NCBI GenBank assembly: GCA_016719895.1
Contig: JADJYG010000011.1
Span: 15,001 to 79,000, forward strand
Direction: 5' to 3'
Length of the DNA: 64,000 nt
Origin: Saprospirales bacterium
Lineage (GTDB): Bacteria; Bacteroidota; Bacteroidia; Chitinophagales; Saprospiraceae
Below the pieces are notes generated by a model. The model did not search any database, was not told the origin of the DNA, and saw only the letters and a list, made by a program, of their open reading frames with translations. Below are positions 52,297 to 61,508 of this stretch, one piece after another (positions within the stretch are counted from its first letter, which is position 1; each line of letters starts with the position of its first letter). Position numbers and translations under genes: made by a program.

Positions 52297-54405
52297 ATGT
52301 TATTAAACCGATTTGGGTTGGCCATTCTGACACTGGCCTTCACTTTTTCCCTCTCCGCCCAGCGCACCCTGCGCACGCTCTATTCCCCCGGCAAACAAAC
52401 CATGATTGCCGTCGGGCTGAACAAATCCGGCGAAATTTTTTACCAGATCATCTACCGCAACCGCGTGGCCGTCGACTGGTCGCGCCTGGGTTTTGAAACC
52501 CGGTCCTTCGATCTGCGCGAGGGCTTCAAACTGCTCGGCGCCGCGGAACTGCCCCACGACGAAACCTGGAAACCCGTGTGGGGCGAAGTCGCCCAAATCC
52601 GCAACCGCTACAACGAACTCGAATACAGCCTGGCCGACGAAGCCGGCCGCCGCATGACCATCCGCTTCCGCGCCTACGACGAAGGCGCCGGCTTCCGCTA
52701 TGAATTCCCCAAACAGGACGGCCTGAGCGCCATGACCGTCACCGACGAACTCACCGAATTCCAGATGACCGCCGACCATACGGCCTGGTGGATACCCGGC
52801 GACTACGACTCCAACGAACACGTGTACACTACCTGCCCCATCAGCAAAATCGACTGCACGCACTACAACAAGGAGTACGCCATCGCCACCCAGCATATCG
52901 TGCGCATGAAAAACGTGCAAACGCCCATCGCCATGCGCATGGCCGACGGTACGCATATCGCCCTTGCCGAGGCAGCCCTTGTGGACTTCGGCGCCCTGCA
53001 CCTCGAAACGGACGTGGAAAAACTCAAATTCAAGGCCTTCCTCATTGCCTCGGCCGATTCCACCGTCAAAAGCGTCAACACCCTGCCCTTCCATACGCCC
53101 TGGCGGACGGTATTGCTCAGCCCCGACGCCGCCGGCATTCTCGAATCCAAACTGATCCTCAACCTCAACGAACCCTGCAAAATCGAGGACGTCTCCTGGA
53201 TCAAACCGCAGAAATACGTCGGCGTCTGGTGGGAAATGCACGTCGGCCTGGCTACCTGGGACTACGAAGCTACGGCCGACATGATGGCCGCCACCGGCCG
53301 CGAAGTCAAAGGCAAACACGGCGCCAACACGGAAAACGTGAAACGCTACATCGATTTCGCCGCCAAATACGGCTTCGACGGCGTGCTGGTGGAAGGCTGG
53401 AACACCGGCTGGAAAGACTGGTTCGGCAAATGGAAAGACGAGGTGTTCGACTTCGCCCGGCCCTATCCCGACTACGACATCGACGCGCTCAGCCGCTACG
53501 CCCGCGAAAAAGGCGTGCGCATCATCATGCACCACGAAACCTCGGCCGCCGTGCCCAGCTACGAACGCCAGATGGATGCCGCCTACGCCTACATGAACCG
53601 CTACGGCATGAACTCGGTCAAAACCGGCTACGTCGGCAAGATCATCCCCCGCGGCGAATGGCACGACGGCCAATGGATGGCCAACCACTACTGGCGCGTG
53701 GCCGAACGCACCGCCCAACACCGCATCATGGTGGACATGCACGAACCCGTGCGCCCCAGCGGCCTGCACCGGACCTGGCCCAACTGGCTGGCCTGCGAAG
53801 CCGCCCGCGGCCAGGAATTCAACGCCTGGAGCACCGGCAACCCGCCCGAACACGAGTGCATCCTGCCCTTCACCCGCATCCTGGGCGGCCCGATGGATTA
53901 CACACCCGGCATCTTCGAGGTGCGTATGAACGCATACGATCCCAACAAAAAAGAAGTGGTGCACACCACCGTGGCCAAACAGCTGGCACTGTACGTCACG
54001 CTGTACAGCCCGCTCCAGATGGCTGCCGACCTGCCGGAAAACTATGAAAAACGGCTCGATGTGTTTCAGTTTATCCGCGACGTGCCGGTCGATTGGGACG
54101 ATACCCGCGTGCTCGGGGCTGCTATCGGCGATTATATCACCGTCGCCCGGCGGCAAAAAGGCGCACAAAACTGGTTTTTGGGCAGTATTACCGACGAAAA
54201 TCCGCGCGATTTTTCCGTCCGCCTCGATTTTTTGCCGGCCGGCAAAACCTACGATGCCGTAATCTATGCCGACGGGCCGGATGCCCACTGGAAGGACAAC
54301 CCCTATCCGGTAGCGATCAGCCGGCGCACGGTTCAAAAAGGCGATGTGCTGGAATTGCGCCTGGCGGCCGGCGGCGGTTGCGCCATATCGCTGATGGCGC
54401 CGTAG
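52297..54405 (+). CDS. Glycoside hydrolase family 97
   Basis: This 702-residue protein has a signal peptide (about 1-22), the N-terminal beta-sandwich with GEIFYQIIYRNRVAVDWSRLG, and a catalytic barrel containing YVGVWWEMHVG and FDGVLVEGWNTGW. MHHETSAAVPSYE, SVKTGYVG and a MVDMHEPVRPSG segment follow, then a C-terminal domain. GH97 members are exo-acting alpha-glucosidases (SusB) or alpha-galactosidases. The Glu of HHE and the Glu in MHEP are candidates for the inverting catalytic base pair. It is likely periplasmic and stands alone. Confidence 0.9.
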   Translation: MLLNRFGLAILTLAFTFSLSAQRTLRTLYSPGKQTMIAVGLNKSGEIFYQIIYRNRVAVDWSRLGFETRSFDLREGFKLLGAAELPHDETWKPVWGEVAQIRNRYNELEYSLADEAGRRMTIRFRAYDEGAGFRYEFPKQDGLSAMTVTDELTEFQMTADHTAWWIPGDYDSNEHVYTTCPISKIDCTHYNKEYAIATQHIVRMKNVQTPIAMRMADGTHIALAEAALVDFGALHLETDVEKLKFKAFLIASADSTVKSVNTLPFHTPWRTVLLSPDAAGILESKLILNLNEPCKIEDVSWIKPQKYVGVWWEMHVGLATWDYEATADMMAATGREVKGKHGANTENVKRYIDFAAKYGFDGVLVEGWNTGWKDWFGKWKDEVFDFARPYPDYDIDALSRYAREKGVRIIMHHETSAAVPSYERQMDAAYAYMNRYGMNSVKTGYVGKIIPRGEWHDGQWMANHYWRVAERTAQHRIMVDMHEPVRPSGLHRTWPNWLACEAARGQEFNAWSTGNPPEHECILPFTRILGGPMDYTPGIFEVRMNAYDPNKKEVVHTTVAKQLALYVTLYSPLQMAADLPENYEKRLDVFQFIRDVPVDWDDTRVLGAAIGDYITVARRQKGAQNWFLGSITDENPRDFSVRLDFLPAGKTYDAVIYADGPDAHWKDNPYPVAISRRTVQKGDVLELRLAAGGGCAISLMAP

Positions 54406-54435
54406 AAAACGGACGCCTCCTATGTATCCGATGCT

Positions 54436-54522
54436 ACCACTAAAAGCACTAAAACCGCTAAATTTTCACTAAGGTTGACTGCTTCTTTGTGTTATTTTAG
54501 TGCTTTTAGTGCTTTTAGTGGT
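54436..54522. terminator. Inverted repeat between convergent genes, possible bidirectional terminator
   Basis: 19-bp arms (54436-54454 and 54504-54522) are perfect complements. They are built from the AGTGCTTTT word, which occurs three times on the right. Located between the GH97 gene and the converging 54569-55396 gene. Confidence 0.5.
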
Positions 54523-54568
54523 GAATTTCCGGAGTGAACGATCAACGGCGCCTAAAGCCGGACGCCTC

Positions 54569-55396
54569 CTACTGCCGCGCTTCGAAAATCTGCACATCCA
54601 CCCATTGGATCAGGGTATCGCGCAGCGCTTGCGGCAGCATATCATAATAAATGGGGCACAGTATCTGGCGTTTTTCGCGCGGCGCAATCGGTCCCTGGCG
54701 TTCCTGGCGCACCGGCGTGTCCGGCAATTCCGGATTGATGAGCTGGGCGAAATGGAGCAGTTTGTCCTGCCCGTAGATCAAAAGGACATATCTCGGATGA
54801 TACGCCGTCATATCGAGCGGATTTTCGACAACGGCCTGCGCCTGGTACACCTGTTCGACGATATTGGTCGGGTCATTCGGGTCGGGGCGCAGGGCGCGCA
54901 CGCCGCCGAGGTCGGAGGCGATCATGATCGGCCCGGGCGGCATGCTGACGGCGCCGGCGCCGCTCAGGCGGCAATTGGCCGGGGCGCCGGAAAGGTGTTT
55001 CAGCGGAATGGTATGGAAAAACGAAGTAGAGCCCCGCGGCGGCACGGCATCCGAAAAGGTCGGCACAACCGTGTTGGGGGCGCCGTTGATGGTCAAGGGT
55101 TGGCCGGCAGCGTCCTGTACTTCCAGCCGGAGCCAGATCCGATGCCATTCCAGGGCCAGATTGTCCACAATACCCACGACGTAGAACACGTCTTTTTCGG
55201 TATACCACCGCAAATCGCGAAAAGCCACTTTGGCGGAGTCGGCATCCGCCGGCATTGCCATTTTTCCGGCCGCTTTGGCAGCGGTCGAATCGGCCGCCGC
55301 ACCGTCTGGCGAAGAAGCGGATTGACCGGCACAGGATACTTCGATGCAGCACATGCCACCGAGCGAGGTCAGCAACAGAAAGAGTATTAAACGCAT
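54569..55396 (-). CDS. Exported protein of unknown function
   Basis: The start at 55396 (MRLILFLLLTSLGG) gives 275 residues with a signal sequence and nearby Cys residues. A low-complexity Ala/Ser/Asp linker (about 30-55) is followed by a beta-rich domain resembling FxLYD/DUF-type modules (DLRWYTEKDVFYVVGIVDNLAL near 62). No catalytic motif is seen. It is probably periplasmic or surface-located. Confidence 0.6.
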   Translation of the reverse strand: MRLILFLLLTSLGGMCCIEVSCAGQSASSPDGAAADSTAAKAAGKMAMPADADSAKVAFRDLRWYTEKDVFYVVGIVDNLALEWHRIWLRLEVQDAAGQPLTINGAPNTVVPTFSDAVPPRGSTSFFHTIPLKHLSGAPANCRLSGAGAVSMPPGPIMIASDLGGVRALRPDPNDPTNIVEQVYQAQAVVENPLDMTAYHPRYVLLIYGQDKLLHFAQLINPELPDTPVRQERQGPIAPREKRQILCPIYYDMLPQALRDTLIQWVDVQIFEARQ

Positions 55397-55512
55397 AATA
55401 TGGACAAGATTTAAACCATTCAAAAAAGGAAACGCAAAGTTCGGCAAAACCGCAGGGAACTTTCAAACATTCAACCATCATTGTCATCCGGTGGAAATGA
55501 CAGACGGCTTCT

Positions 55513-55520
55513 TACCTTTG
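55513..55520 (+). promoter_or_regulatory. -7 promoter element of pth
   Basis: TACCTTTG, 40 nt before the GTG start of pth; no clear -33 box. Confidence 0.5.
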
Positions 55521-55560
55521 CCCTGTTTTTCAAACGGATCCAAAAACACGCATTCAACAC

Positions 55561-56121
55561 GTGAAATACCTCATTACAGGCTTGGGCAATCTCGGGTATG
55601 AATACGAAAACACCCGGCACAACATCGGTTTTGACACGGTAGACTTTTTATGCCGGGAGTTGGATGGCGTCTGGCGGGTCGATCACCATGGCGATTTGGC
55701 TGAGGCCAAATTCAAAGGGCGGACGCTGATCCTGCTCAAGCCGAACACCTATATGAATCTGAGCGGGAAGGCTGTCCGGTACTGGCTGCAAAAGGAAAAG
55801 ATCCCGATGGAAAACAGCCTCGTGATTTGCGACGACCTGAACCTGGTTTTTGGCAAACAACGCTTGCGGCCCAAGGGCTCCGACGGTGGGCACAACGGAC
55901 TGAAAAGCATTCAGGAGGCGCTCGGGTCCGACGCTTATCCACGGCTCCGCATCGGTATCGGCAATACCTTTTCGCGCGGGCGTCAGGTCAATTTCGTACT
56001 GGGCAAATGGTCGGAAGACGAAGCGGCCGAGCTCCCGAATATTTTGGAAAAAGCGGCGGAAACGGTGAAGGCATTCGTCACCCTGGGTATCGAACGCGCC
56101 ATGAATACGGTATCAAAGTAA
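55561..56121 (+). CDS. pth: Peptidyl-tRNA hydrolase
   Basis: This 186-residue Pth begins at GTG (55561) with KYLITGLGNLGYEYENTRHNIGF, which contains the catalytic His in TRHNIG. KPNTYMNLSG near 60, ICDDLNLVFG near 89 with the catalytic Asp, and GSDGGHNGLKSI near 106 are all conserved. It releases tRNA from peptidyl-tRNAs that drop off the ribosome. Confidence 0.95.
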   Translation: MKYLITGLGNLGYEYENTRHNIGFDTVDFLCRELDGVWRVDHHGDLAEAKFKGRTLILLKPNTYMNLSGKAVRYWLQKEKIPMENSLVICDDLNLVFGKQRLRPKGSDGGHNGLKSIQEALGSDAYPRLRIGIGNTFSRGRQVNFVLGKWSEDEAAELPNILEKAAETVKAFVTLGIERAMNTVSK

Positions 56122-56135
56122 ACCGGCCGCGCGCA

Positions 56136-57221
56136 TCATGCCTTTTGTTCCGGAGCGGGCGCCAAGCCGTCCAGCCACGCCCGGAGCAATGGTTTGAATG
56201 CATCGGCCGGATAGGCGCCGGCGCGCAGGCCGGTGGTGCGGCTGAGCTGGCGGATACCGGCATCCAGATCGATAGCATCCTGCCGCTGAGCGACGAACAG
56301 CTGCTGCCGGGCCAGAAAGTCGGCCAGGTATTCCTGTTCCGTTTGCCCCGGTGTCGGGATAAGGATGGCCTTTTTGCCCAGGCCGGCGAGATCCATGACG
56401 CTGCTGTACCCCGAGCGGCTGACCACTACTTTGCTGGCCATCAGCACATCGTTCAAATCGCGGGAAGTCAGGTACGATACGACCTCGACGTTGTCGGCGG
56501 CGTAGTAGTGTTTTTTGGCCTGGGTTTGGCCTTGAACGAAAATGAATTTGTGCGGCATCGAAATCGCCTGTTCGAGCAGCCGTTGCTCCAGGATGCTGCG
56601 TTGAGGCTCCGGACCTGACAACACCACCGCGACATCGTACCCGGGCTCGCATTCATACGCGCGCATACGGGTCAGGATTCCGGCATAGTGCGTGACCGGA
56701 TGTACCGGAGCGCCGTGCGACAGTTGGCCCGACAGCCCGGGCGCCTCGGCCACATCGGGCACCCATAAGGCGTCAAATTTGGATAAAGCGAGCCGCAAGA
56801 CGCCGTTGGCGGGCCAGGAAAGCCCGATACCCGGGATTCGCAGGTGCAACTGATGGCTCAGCAACACGCAATGCGCCCGCCTGCTGAAACACCCGTAGCG
56901 GTTGTCAGACAAGACGCCCTGGATGCCGTGGGCAAGCACGAGGCGCGCGGTTTCCCACTGTTCCCTGCGCACGGCCCAAAGGATCCGCGGCAGCTGGGGC
57001 CCGATGTTCCGGATCATGTTGGTCGTCTGGTACCGGATGCGGTAGGAAGGCAACTCGAATGCCGTCAGATGCGGGAATTCGGCCCGCAACAAATGCAGCG
57101 CCACCCCGTCGGAGGCCAAAAAAACTTGCGCGCCCAGGCATTCGAGCTCCCGGATAAGGGGAATACACCGGGTGGCATGACCCAGTCCCCAATTCAACGG
57201 CGCAACAAGTACTCGTTTCAA
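56136..57221 (-). CDS. Glycosyltransferase of the GT28/MurG-like GT-B fold
   Basis: A TTG start at 57221 gives 361 residues beginning (M)KRVLVAPLNWGLGHATRC, where such proteins normally begin; upstream in-frame sequence lacks homologous character. The N-terminal Rossmann half is followed by a C-terminal donor-binding half with VVSRSGYSSVMDLAGLGKKAILIPTPGQTEQEYLA, the GT28 C-terminal signature (GxxxxxDxxxxGxPxxxxP...EQ). It likely transfers a UDP-activated sugar at the inner face of the membrane. The acceptor is unknown. Confidence 0.8.
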   Translation of the reverse strand: MKRVLVAPLNWGLGHATRCIPLIRELECLGAQVFLASDGVALHLLRAEFPHLTAFELPSYRIRYQTTNMIRNIGPQLPRILWAVRREQWETARLVLAHGIQGVLSDNRYGCFSRRAHCVLLSHQLHLRIPGIGLSWPANGVLRLALSKFDALWVPDVAEAPGLSGQLSHGAPVHPVTHYAGILTRMRAYECEPGYDVAVVLSGPEPQRSILEQRLLEQAISMPHKFIFVQGQTQAKKHYYAADNVEVVSYLTSRDLNDVLMASKVVVSRSGYSSVMDLAGLGKKAILIPTPGQTEQEYLADFLARQQLFVAQRQDAIDLDAGIRQLSRTTGLRAGAYPADAFKPLLRAWLDGLAPAPEQKA

Positions 57222-57326
57222 AACAAGGCGACGGTTGGCGGGCAATACACGCTGCCGCAATAATTTTAGGTAAACTCCGGCGTTTGGACTACTTTCGCCT
57301 TTGTAAATGTAAACATGATTTCGGCT

Positions 57327-57437
57327 ATGAAAAAAATTAATTGGTGGCGCCTCGCATTTCTTTTTCTCCTGGTGGGCATGGTCGTATTGGAAGGCTGCCG
57401 GCTGTTTAAACCCAAATGCGACTGCCCGCATTTTTAA
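57327..57437 (+). CDS. Very small lipoprotein
   Basis: A 36-residue frame: MKKINWWRLAFLFLLVG, a lipobox-like VLEGC, then RLFKPKCDCPHF and stop. The tiny mature part has three further Cys and one His. It resembles the other short lipoprotein at 17413-17616 only in layout. It lies antisense to the leader of the glycosyltransferase gene. Confidence 0.5.
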   Translation: MKKINWWRLAFLFLLVGMVVLEGCRLFKPKCDCPHF

Positions 57438-57555
57438 GACCTGGTGGGCAATGCGGGCATCCGATATTACTGTTGTTTTGGATGATTTATATCACTGACC
57501 TTGCCTGAATCATGTCATTGCCCACCCGTGCCCGCGGCGGCACCTTCGCCCGGCC

Positions 57556-59100
57556 ATGAATAATGCACTCCATATTCTTCGTACATCGCTGGAAAGTATC
57601 CAGCGCCGTATGGTCCAGACGGAAGCCCGCTGGCAGTCTGTCATTTCTGCCGTACACCCCCTGCAGCGCCAGAGCGCTACCAACCTGCTGCACTACCTCG
57701 CGCTCCGGCGGGAAGATTTGCGCGATTTCCAGGACGAGCTGCACAATGCGGGGCTTTCCTCACTGGCCAGCTCCGAAAGCCATGCCCTCCGGCAGGTACA
57801 GGAGGTGCTGGCCCGCATGGGCGCCCGGGTTGCGCCAAAGGACTTGTCGCCCTGCGATTATCCCACAGCTTTTCATAACCTGACACACCGGACTTCCGCT
57901 TTGTTCGGGCCCAAGGTCAATCCCAACATCCCGCACCTGATGGTCACGTTCGACTCCGGGATGGCAGACGACTATACGGGGGTAAAGGCGCTCGTGCAGG
58001 CCGGTATGAACGTCGCCCGTATTAATTGTGCCCACGACGCCCCTGGGGCTTGGGCGGCTATGGTGGAAAATGTGCGCAAAGCGTCGATGGCCACCGGAAA
58101 CCCGTGCAAGATTTATATGGATTTGGCCGGACCGAAAATCCGGACGCTCCTGCTCGGCAAGGGCCAAAAAAAAGGCCGGTTGAAGCTCGGCGAAGACGAA
58201 CATTTCTGGCTGGCGGAAAAAGACGCGCCTTTCGGCCGGAAAGACAAGGTGATCGGTTGTACGCTGGCCGGAGTGGTCAAAGACCTCCGCCCCGGCCACC
58301 GGGTGTTGTTCGACGACGGTTTGTTTGAGTCTGTAGTGGAAAAAACCGACGGCGCCATGGCCCTGTTGCGCATGAGCCGGGTTTCGGCGGCCAAACCCCG
58401 CCTGAAGCCGGAGAAAGGCATCAACTTTCCCGACACCGGGCTGTCGGTGCGTTGCCTGACGGATTTCGATCGTTCGGTGCTGCCCTTTGCCCATACCTAT
58501 GCTGATATCGTGGGCTTCTCCTTCGTCCGCCAGGCAGTTGAAGTGGCCGAATTGCAGGAGTTGTTGCGCCGCCCCGATGGCAAATCCCTGCCACTCGTGC
58601 TGAAGATCGAAACCTTCGATGCCGTACAAAACCTGCCGGCTCTTTTGCTCCAGGGCATGGCCGAACCGGTATTTGGCGTCATGATCGCCCGCGGCGATTT
58701 GGCCGTTGAGATCGGATTTGAACGCCTGAGCGAAATACAGGAAGAAATCTTATGGCTGTGCGAAGCCGCCCACGTGCCCGTCATCTGGGCTACCCAGGTG
58801 CTGGAGTCGCTGAATAAAAGCGGCATTGCCACCCGCTCCGAAGTGACCGATGCCGCCCGGGCGGCGCACGCCGAATGTGTGATGCTGAACAAAGGCAAGT
58901 ACTTGCTGGAAGTATTGGCTACCCTGCGCGATATCCTGCGCCGGAGCGGCGGACACCACCTGAAAAAACGCTACGTATTCCGGCCGCTCGGTATCGCAGA
59001 GCAGTTTCTGCAGCGCATCCCGGGCGCGAACAGCACCGGCCGGAGAAAAGAAACTGCGCGCCGGAAAAAGGCCAAACCAGTGCCAAGCCACCTGAACTGA
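57556..59100 (+). CDS. Atypical pyruvate kinase with N-terminal extension
   Basis: In this 514-residue protein, residues about 130-475 form a pyruvate kinase barrel: MVTFDSGMADDY, GMNVARINCAHD, YMDLAGPKIRTL, GINFPDTGLSV, KIETFDAVQNL, MIARGDLAVEIG, and WATQVLESL. It has a helical 125-residue N-terminal extension with no counterpart in standard enzymes, and it lacks the C-terminal allosteric domain; the end is a basic tail (GRRKETARRKKAK). The catalytic Lys in KIE and the RGDLA metal site are present. It probably transfers phosphate from phosphoenolpyruvate, but may have another role. Confidence 0.8.
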   Translation: MNNALHILRTSLESIQRRMVQTEARWQSVISAVHPLQRQSATNLLHYLALRREDLRDFQDELHNAGLSSLASSESHALRQVQEVLARMGARVAPKDLSPCDYPTAFHNLTHRTSALFGPKVNPNIPHLMVTFDSGMADDYTGVKALVQAGMNVARINCAHDAPGAWAAMVENVRKASMATGNPCKIYMDLAGPKIRTLLLGKGQKKGRLKLGEDEHFWLAEKDAPFGRKDKVIGCTLAGVVKDLRPGHRVLFDDGLFESVVEKTDGAMALLRMSRVSAAKPRLKPEKGINFPDTGLSVRCLTDFDRSVLPFAHTYADIVGFSFVRQAVEVAELQELLRRPDGKSLPLVLKIETFDAVQNLPALLLQGMAEPVFGVMIARGDLAVEIGFERLSEIQEEILWLCEAAHVPVIWATQVLESLNKSGIATRSEVTDAARAAHAECVMLNKGKYLLEVLATLRDILRRSGGHHLKKRYVFRPLGIAEQFLQRIPGANSTGRRKETARRKKAKPVPSHLN

Positions 59101-59265
59101 CCGGACCGGGTTTTAAAATAAGGACAGGACTTACAGGATTTTTTTCTTCTGTAGGGTGGTGGGACAGGATTGACAGGATTTCGCAGGATCAACAGGATTT
59201 TTTTTCTTCTGCAAATCCTGTCCCATCACCCTGCGGAAAAATAAAATCCTGTCAAACCTTGCGGC
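59101..59265. repeat. Tandem and inverted CAGGAT-type repeats
   Basis: Intergenic DNA contains repeated ACAGGATTTTTTTCTTCTG and GGACAGGATT words. A 19-bp inverted repeat (59153-59171 with 59214-59232, one mismatch) could act as a terminator between the convergent pyruvate kinase and RNase G genes. Confidence 0.6.
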
Positions 59266-60816
59266 TCAGTTCAACCGGATTTCATCGTCGTTTCCGACAA
59301 AGAAGCGGTATTCCAGCAGCGGGTAGTCGGAGTGCGGTACAATGCGGACCCACTTGTTGTATTTCCAGAACCACTGCATCCGGATACTGTTGATGCCTTT
59401 GCGCAAATATGCCTCCACGTATGGATGCACGCGCAGGGACAAATCGCCCTTGGGACGCGACTGCATCACAAATTCCAGGTCGCGTTCGATATCATCGGTA
59501 AGCAAAAGGGTGGAATTCACCTTGCCGGTGCCGCCGCAGGAGGGGCACAACTCCGCCGTATCGACCGCCACTTCGGGTCGGGCGCGCTCGCGGGTTATTT
59601 GCATCAGGCCGAATTTGGATAAGGGCAATATGGTATGCTGCGAGCGGTCCTTGCGCATATATTCTTCCATAGCCTTAGCCAGTTGGCGCTTGTGATCCGC
59701 ATTTTTCATGTCTATAAAATCCACGATAATCAGTCCGCCGATGTCCCGCAGGCGGATTTGCCGGGCGATTTCTTCCGCGGCTTCCAGGTTAACCTTGAAG
59801 ATGGTTTGGTCGACGTCGCCAGAGGTCATTTTGTGCCCGCTATTGACGTCGATCACGTGCATGGCCTCCGTTTTTTCGATCACGACATAGGCGCCGCTGG
59901 CCATCGTGGCGGTTTTGCCAAAGGATGCTTTGATCTGGCGGGTAATACTGAAGGCATCGAAAACGGGCTTGCTTCCGCTGTAAAACTGCAGAATACCGAC
60001 CTGGTCGGGACTGATGGTTTGGAGGTAAGATTTTATATCGGCGTGCAAATCTTTTTCATTCACGACGATGCGGCTGAAAGAGTCGGTCAGCAGGTCGCGC
60101 AGCACACTGGCCGGCTTGTCGAGTTCGCTCAATAATTTGGCTGGCGGCACAACGGTTTTCAACTGGCGGAAGATTTCTTCCCAACGGCCGACCAGGTGCA
60201 CCAGTTCTTCGTGCAGTTCCTGCACTTTTTTGCCTTCGGCGGCAGTGCGCATGATCAGGCCGAAATTTTTCGGACGGATACTTTCTGCCAGGGTATGCAG
60301 GCGCTTGCGTTCTTCGTTGCTGGCAATTTTTTTGGACACGGTCACGATATCCGAAAACGGTGTCAGGACCATGTAGCGGCCAGGCAGGTTCAGTTCACAG
60401 GAAAGCCGGGGGCCTTTGGTCGAGATCGGCTCTTTGAGGATTTGCACCAACACCGGATAGCGTTTGTTCAGCACCTGGTCGATCTTGCCGGTTTTTACAA
60501 TCTCTTCTTCGTACTTGAAGTTATCGAGCTTGTGCGTATGGATGCTTCCGTTCATGACGCCGTTGGTCCATTTTTGGAGCGAGCGCAATTTCGGTCCGAG
60601 GTCGGTATAGTGCAGGAAGGCGTCTTTGCGGTGGCCAATATCGATAAAGGCCGCATTCAGGCCCGGCATTTGTTTGCGAATTTTGCCGATCAGAATGTCG
60701 CCAACCGTGAAGTTGTTGTTTGTTCTTTGGTGGTGGAGTTCGACGAGTTTGTCGTTCTCGAGCAATGCCATTTCCACTCCCGTAGGTGTGGCATTGATGA
60801 TAAGTTCTTTTTCCAC
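59266..60816 (-). CDS. rng: Ribonuclease G/E family endoribonuclease
   Basis: A GTG start at 60816 gives 516 residues beginning (M)EKELIINATPTGVEMALLE, as in Bacteroidota Rne/Rng; upstream in-frame codons are not conserved in character. An S1-type domain (VGDILIGKIRKQMPGLNAAFIDIG near 35-60) is followed by the catalytic region with IDVNSG and DFIDM acidic metal ligands. A Zn-link CPSCGGTGK lies near 430. It processes rRNA and degrades mRNA. HU, a TPR protein and a ribosomal-type small protein lie upstream in the same direction, a conserved order in the phylum. Confidence 0.93.
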   Translation of the reverse strand: MEKELIINATPTGVEMALLENDKLVELHHQRTNNNFTVGDILIGKIRKQMPGLNAAFIDIGHRKDAFLHYTDLGPKLRSLQKWTNGVMNGSIHTHKLDNFKYEEEIVKTGKIDQVLNKRYPVLVQILKEPISTKGPRLSCELNLPGRYMVLTPFSDIVTVSKKIASNEERKRLHTLAESIRPKNFGLIMRTAAEGKKVQELHEELVHLVGRWEEIFRQLKTVVPPAKLLSELDKPASVLRDLLTDSFSRIVVNEKDLHADIKSYLQTISPDQVGILQFYSGSKPVFDAFSITRQIKASFGKTATMASGAYVVIEKTEAMHVIDVNSGHKMTSGDVDQTIFKVNLEAAEEIARQIRLRDIGGLIIVDFIDMKNADHKRQLAKAMEEYMRKDRSQHTILPLSKFGLMQITRERARPEVAVDTAELCPSCGGTGKVNSTLLLTDDIERDLEFVMQSRPKGDLSLRVHPYVEAYLRKGINSIRMQWFWKYNKWVRIVPHSDYPLLEYRFFVGNDDEIRLN

Positions 60817-61350
60817 GATGGATAAGGTGGTTTTCGCCAGGCACGGCGCCGGAAATACCGACGGAACGGCTGGAGGGAAATAAAAAATCCCACCCACCGG
60901 CTGCCGGAAGCGGTGCGGGCGACAAAAAGAACCGTCGAGCGAGGGCAGGCAGCCGTTTCAGGAACGGCGGCGGCAGCAAAACATCGGCAAGGAGGCAGGC
61001 TGGTTAGTTGTATCGGGTATTTACGACGGCGAAAGCCGGGGAAAATCCTTTGATCGAACGGGGTGAAATGCTTGCCAATGGTTGGTGCGCTGCACACAAG
61101 TTTGGACGTCCATAGTCCGGTAAAAACGGGCGGGCAATCGCCTTTTGAAAAAGAAAACAACCGGAAAAACCAAATCGATCATGGTATCCACTCACATTCT
61201 TTCTTAAAAGCGCGCCAGCTCGTTGAAGAAAAGAAGCTGCATCAAAGAGTACTATTTGATACAGCTTCCTGGTTCGACGGCGCGTTCGGCGCTGACTCCG
61301 GCAGGTCGGGCTTCCTTAAAAAAAGGTCGCCGGTGCCTGTAGTTCAGGCA
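60817..61350. other. Intergenic stretch with two hairpins
   Basis: No convincing gene is seen on either strand. A hairpin with GAAGCTG/CAGCTTC arms and inner ATCAAA/TTTGAT lies at 61233-61268. A second, terminator-like hairpin (GTGCCTG/CAGGCAC followed on the minus strand by seven T, 61317-61352) directly follows the 31-residue gene stop. Confidence 0.5.
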
Positions 61351-61446
61351 CTAACGGTTCTTCTTCTTATGTCGATTCTTACGCAGGCGCTTTTTGCGCT
61401 TGTGCGTGGCGATTTTGTGACGTTTGCGTTTTCTTCCGCAAGGCAT
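61351..61446 (-). CDS. AURKAIP1/COX24-like 31-residue basic ribosomal-type protein
   Basis: The minus strand encodes MPCGRKRKRHKIATHKRKKR then LRKNRHKKKNR. This is the Bacteroidota small protein with the AURKAIP1/COX24 domain, homologous to mitochondrial ribosomal protein mS38. It is followed immediately by a terminator-like hairpin. It is expected to be part of or associated with the small ribosomal subunit. At 31 residues it falls below most gene-calling cut-offs. Confidence 0.8.
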   Translation of the reverse strand: MPCGRKRKRHKIATHKRKKRLRKNRHKKKNR

Positions 61447-61508
61447 ACGCTACTTGAGTTATGAGTGATAAGTTATGGTTCGTTTTGCCTGCCGGGGCAG
61501 GCTTTTTA

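Noticed and set aside
52303..54336. 677-codon open frame antisense to the GH97 gene
   Set aside because: It is a Val/Gly/His-rich shadow of a strongly supported GH97 gene and has no domain of its own.
59101..59265. Possible CRISPR array
   Set aside because: Repeated words are 10-19 nt with irregular spacing, T-rich, and form a hairpin; there are no cas genes or regular spacers.
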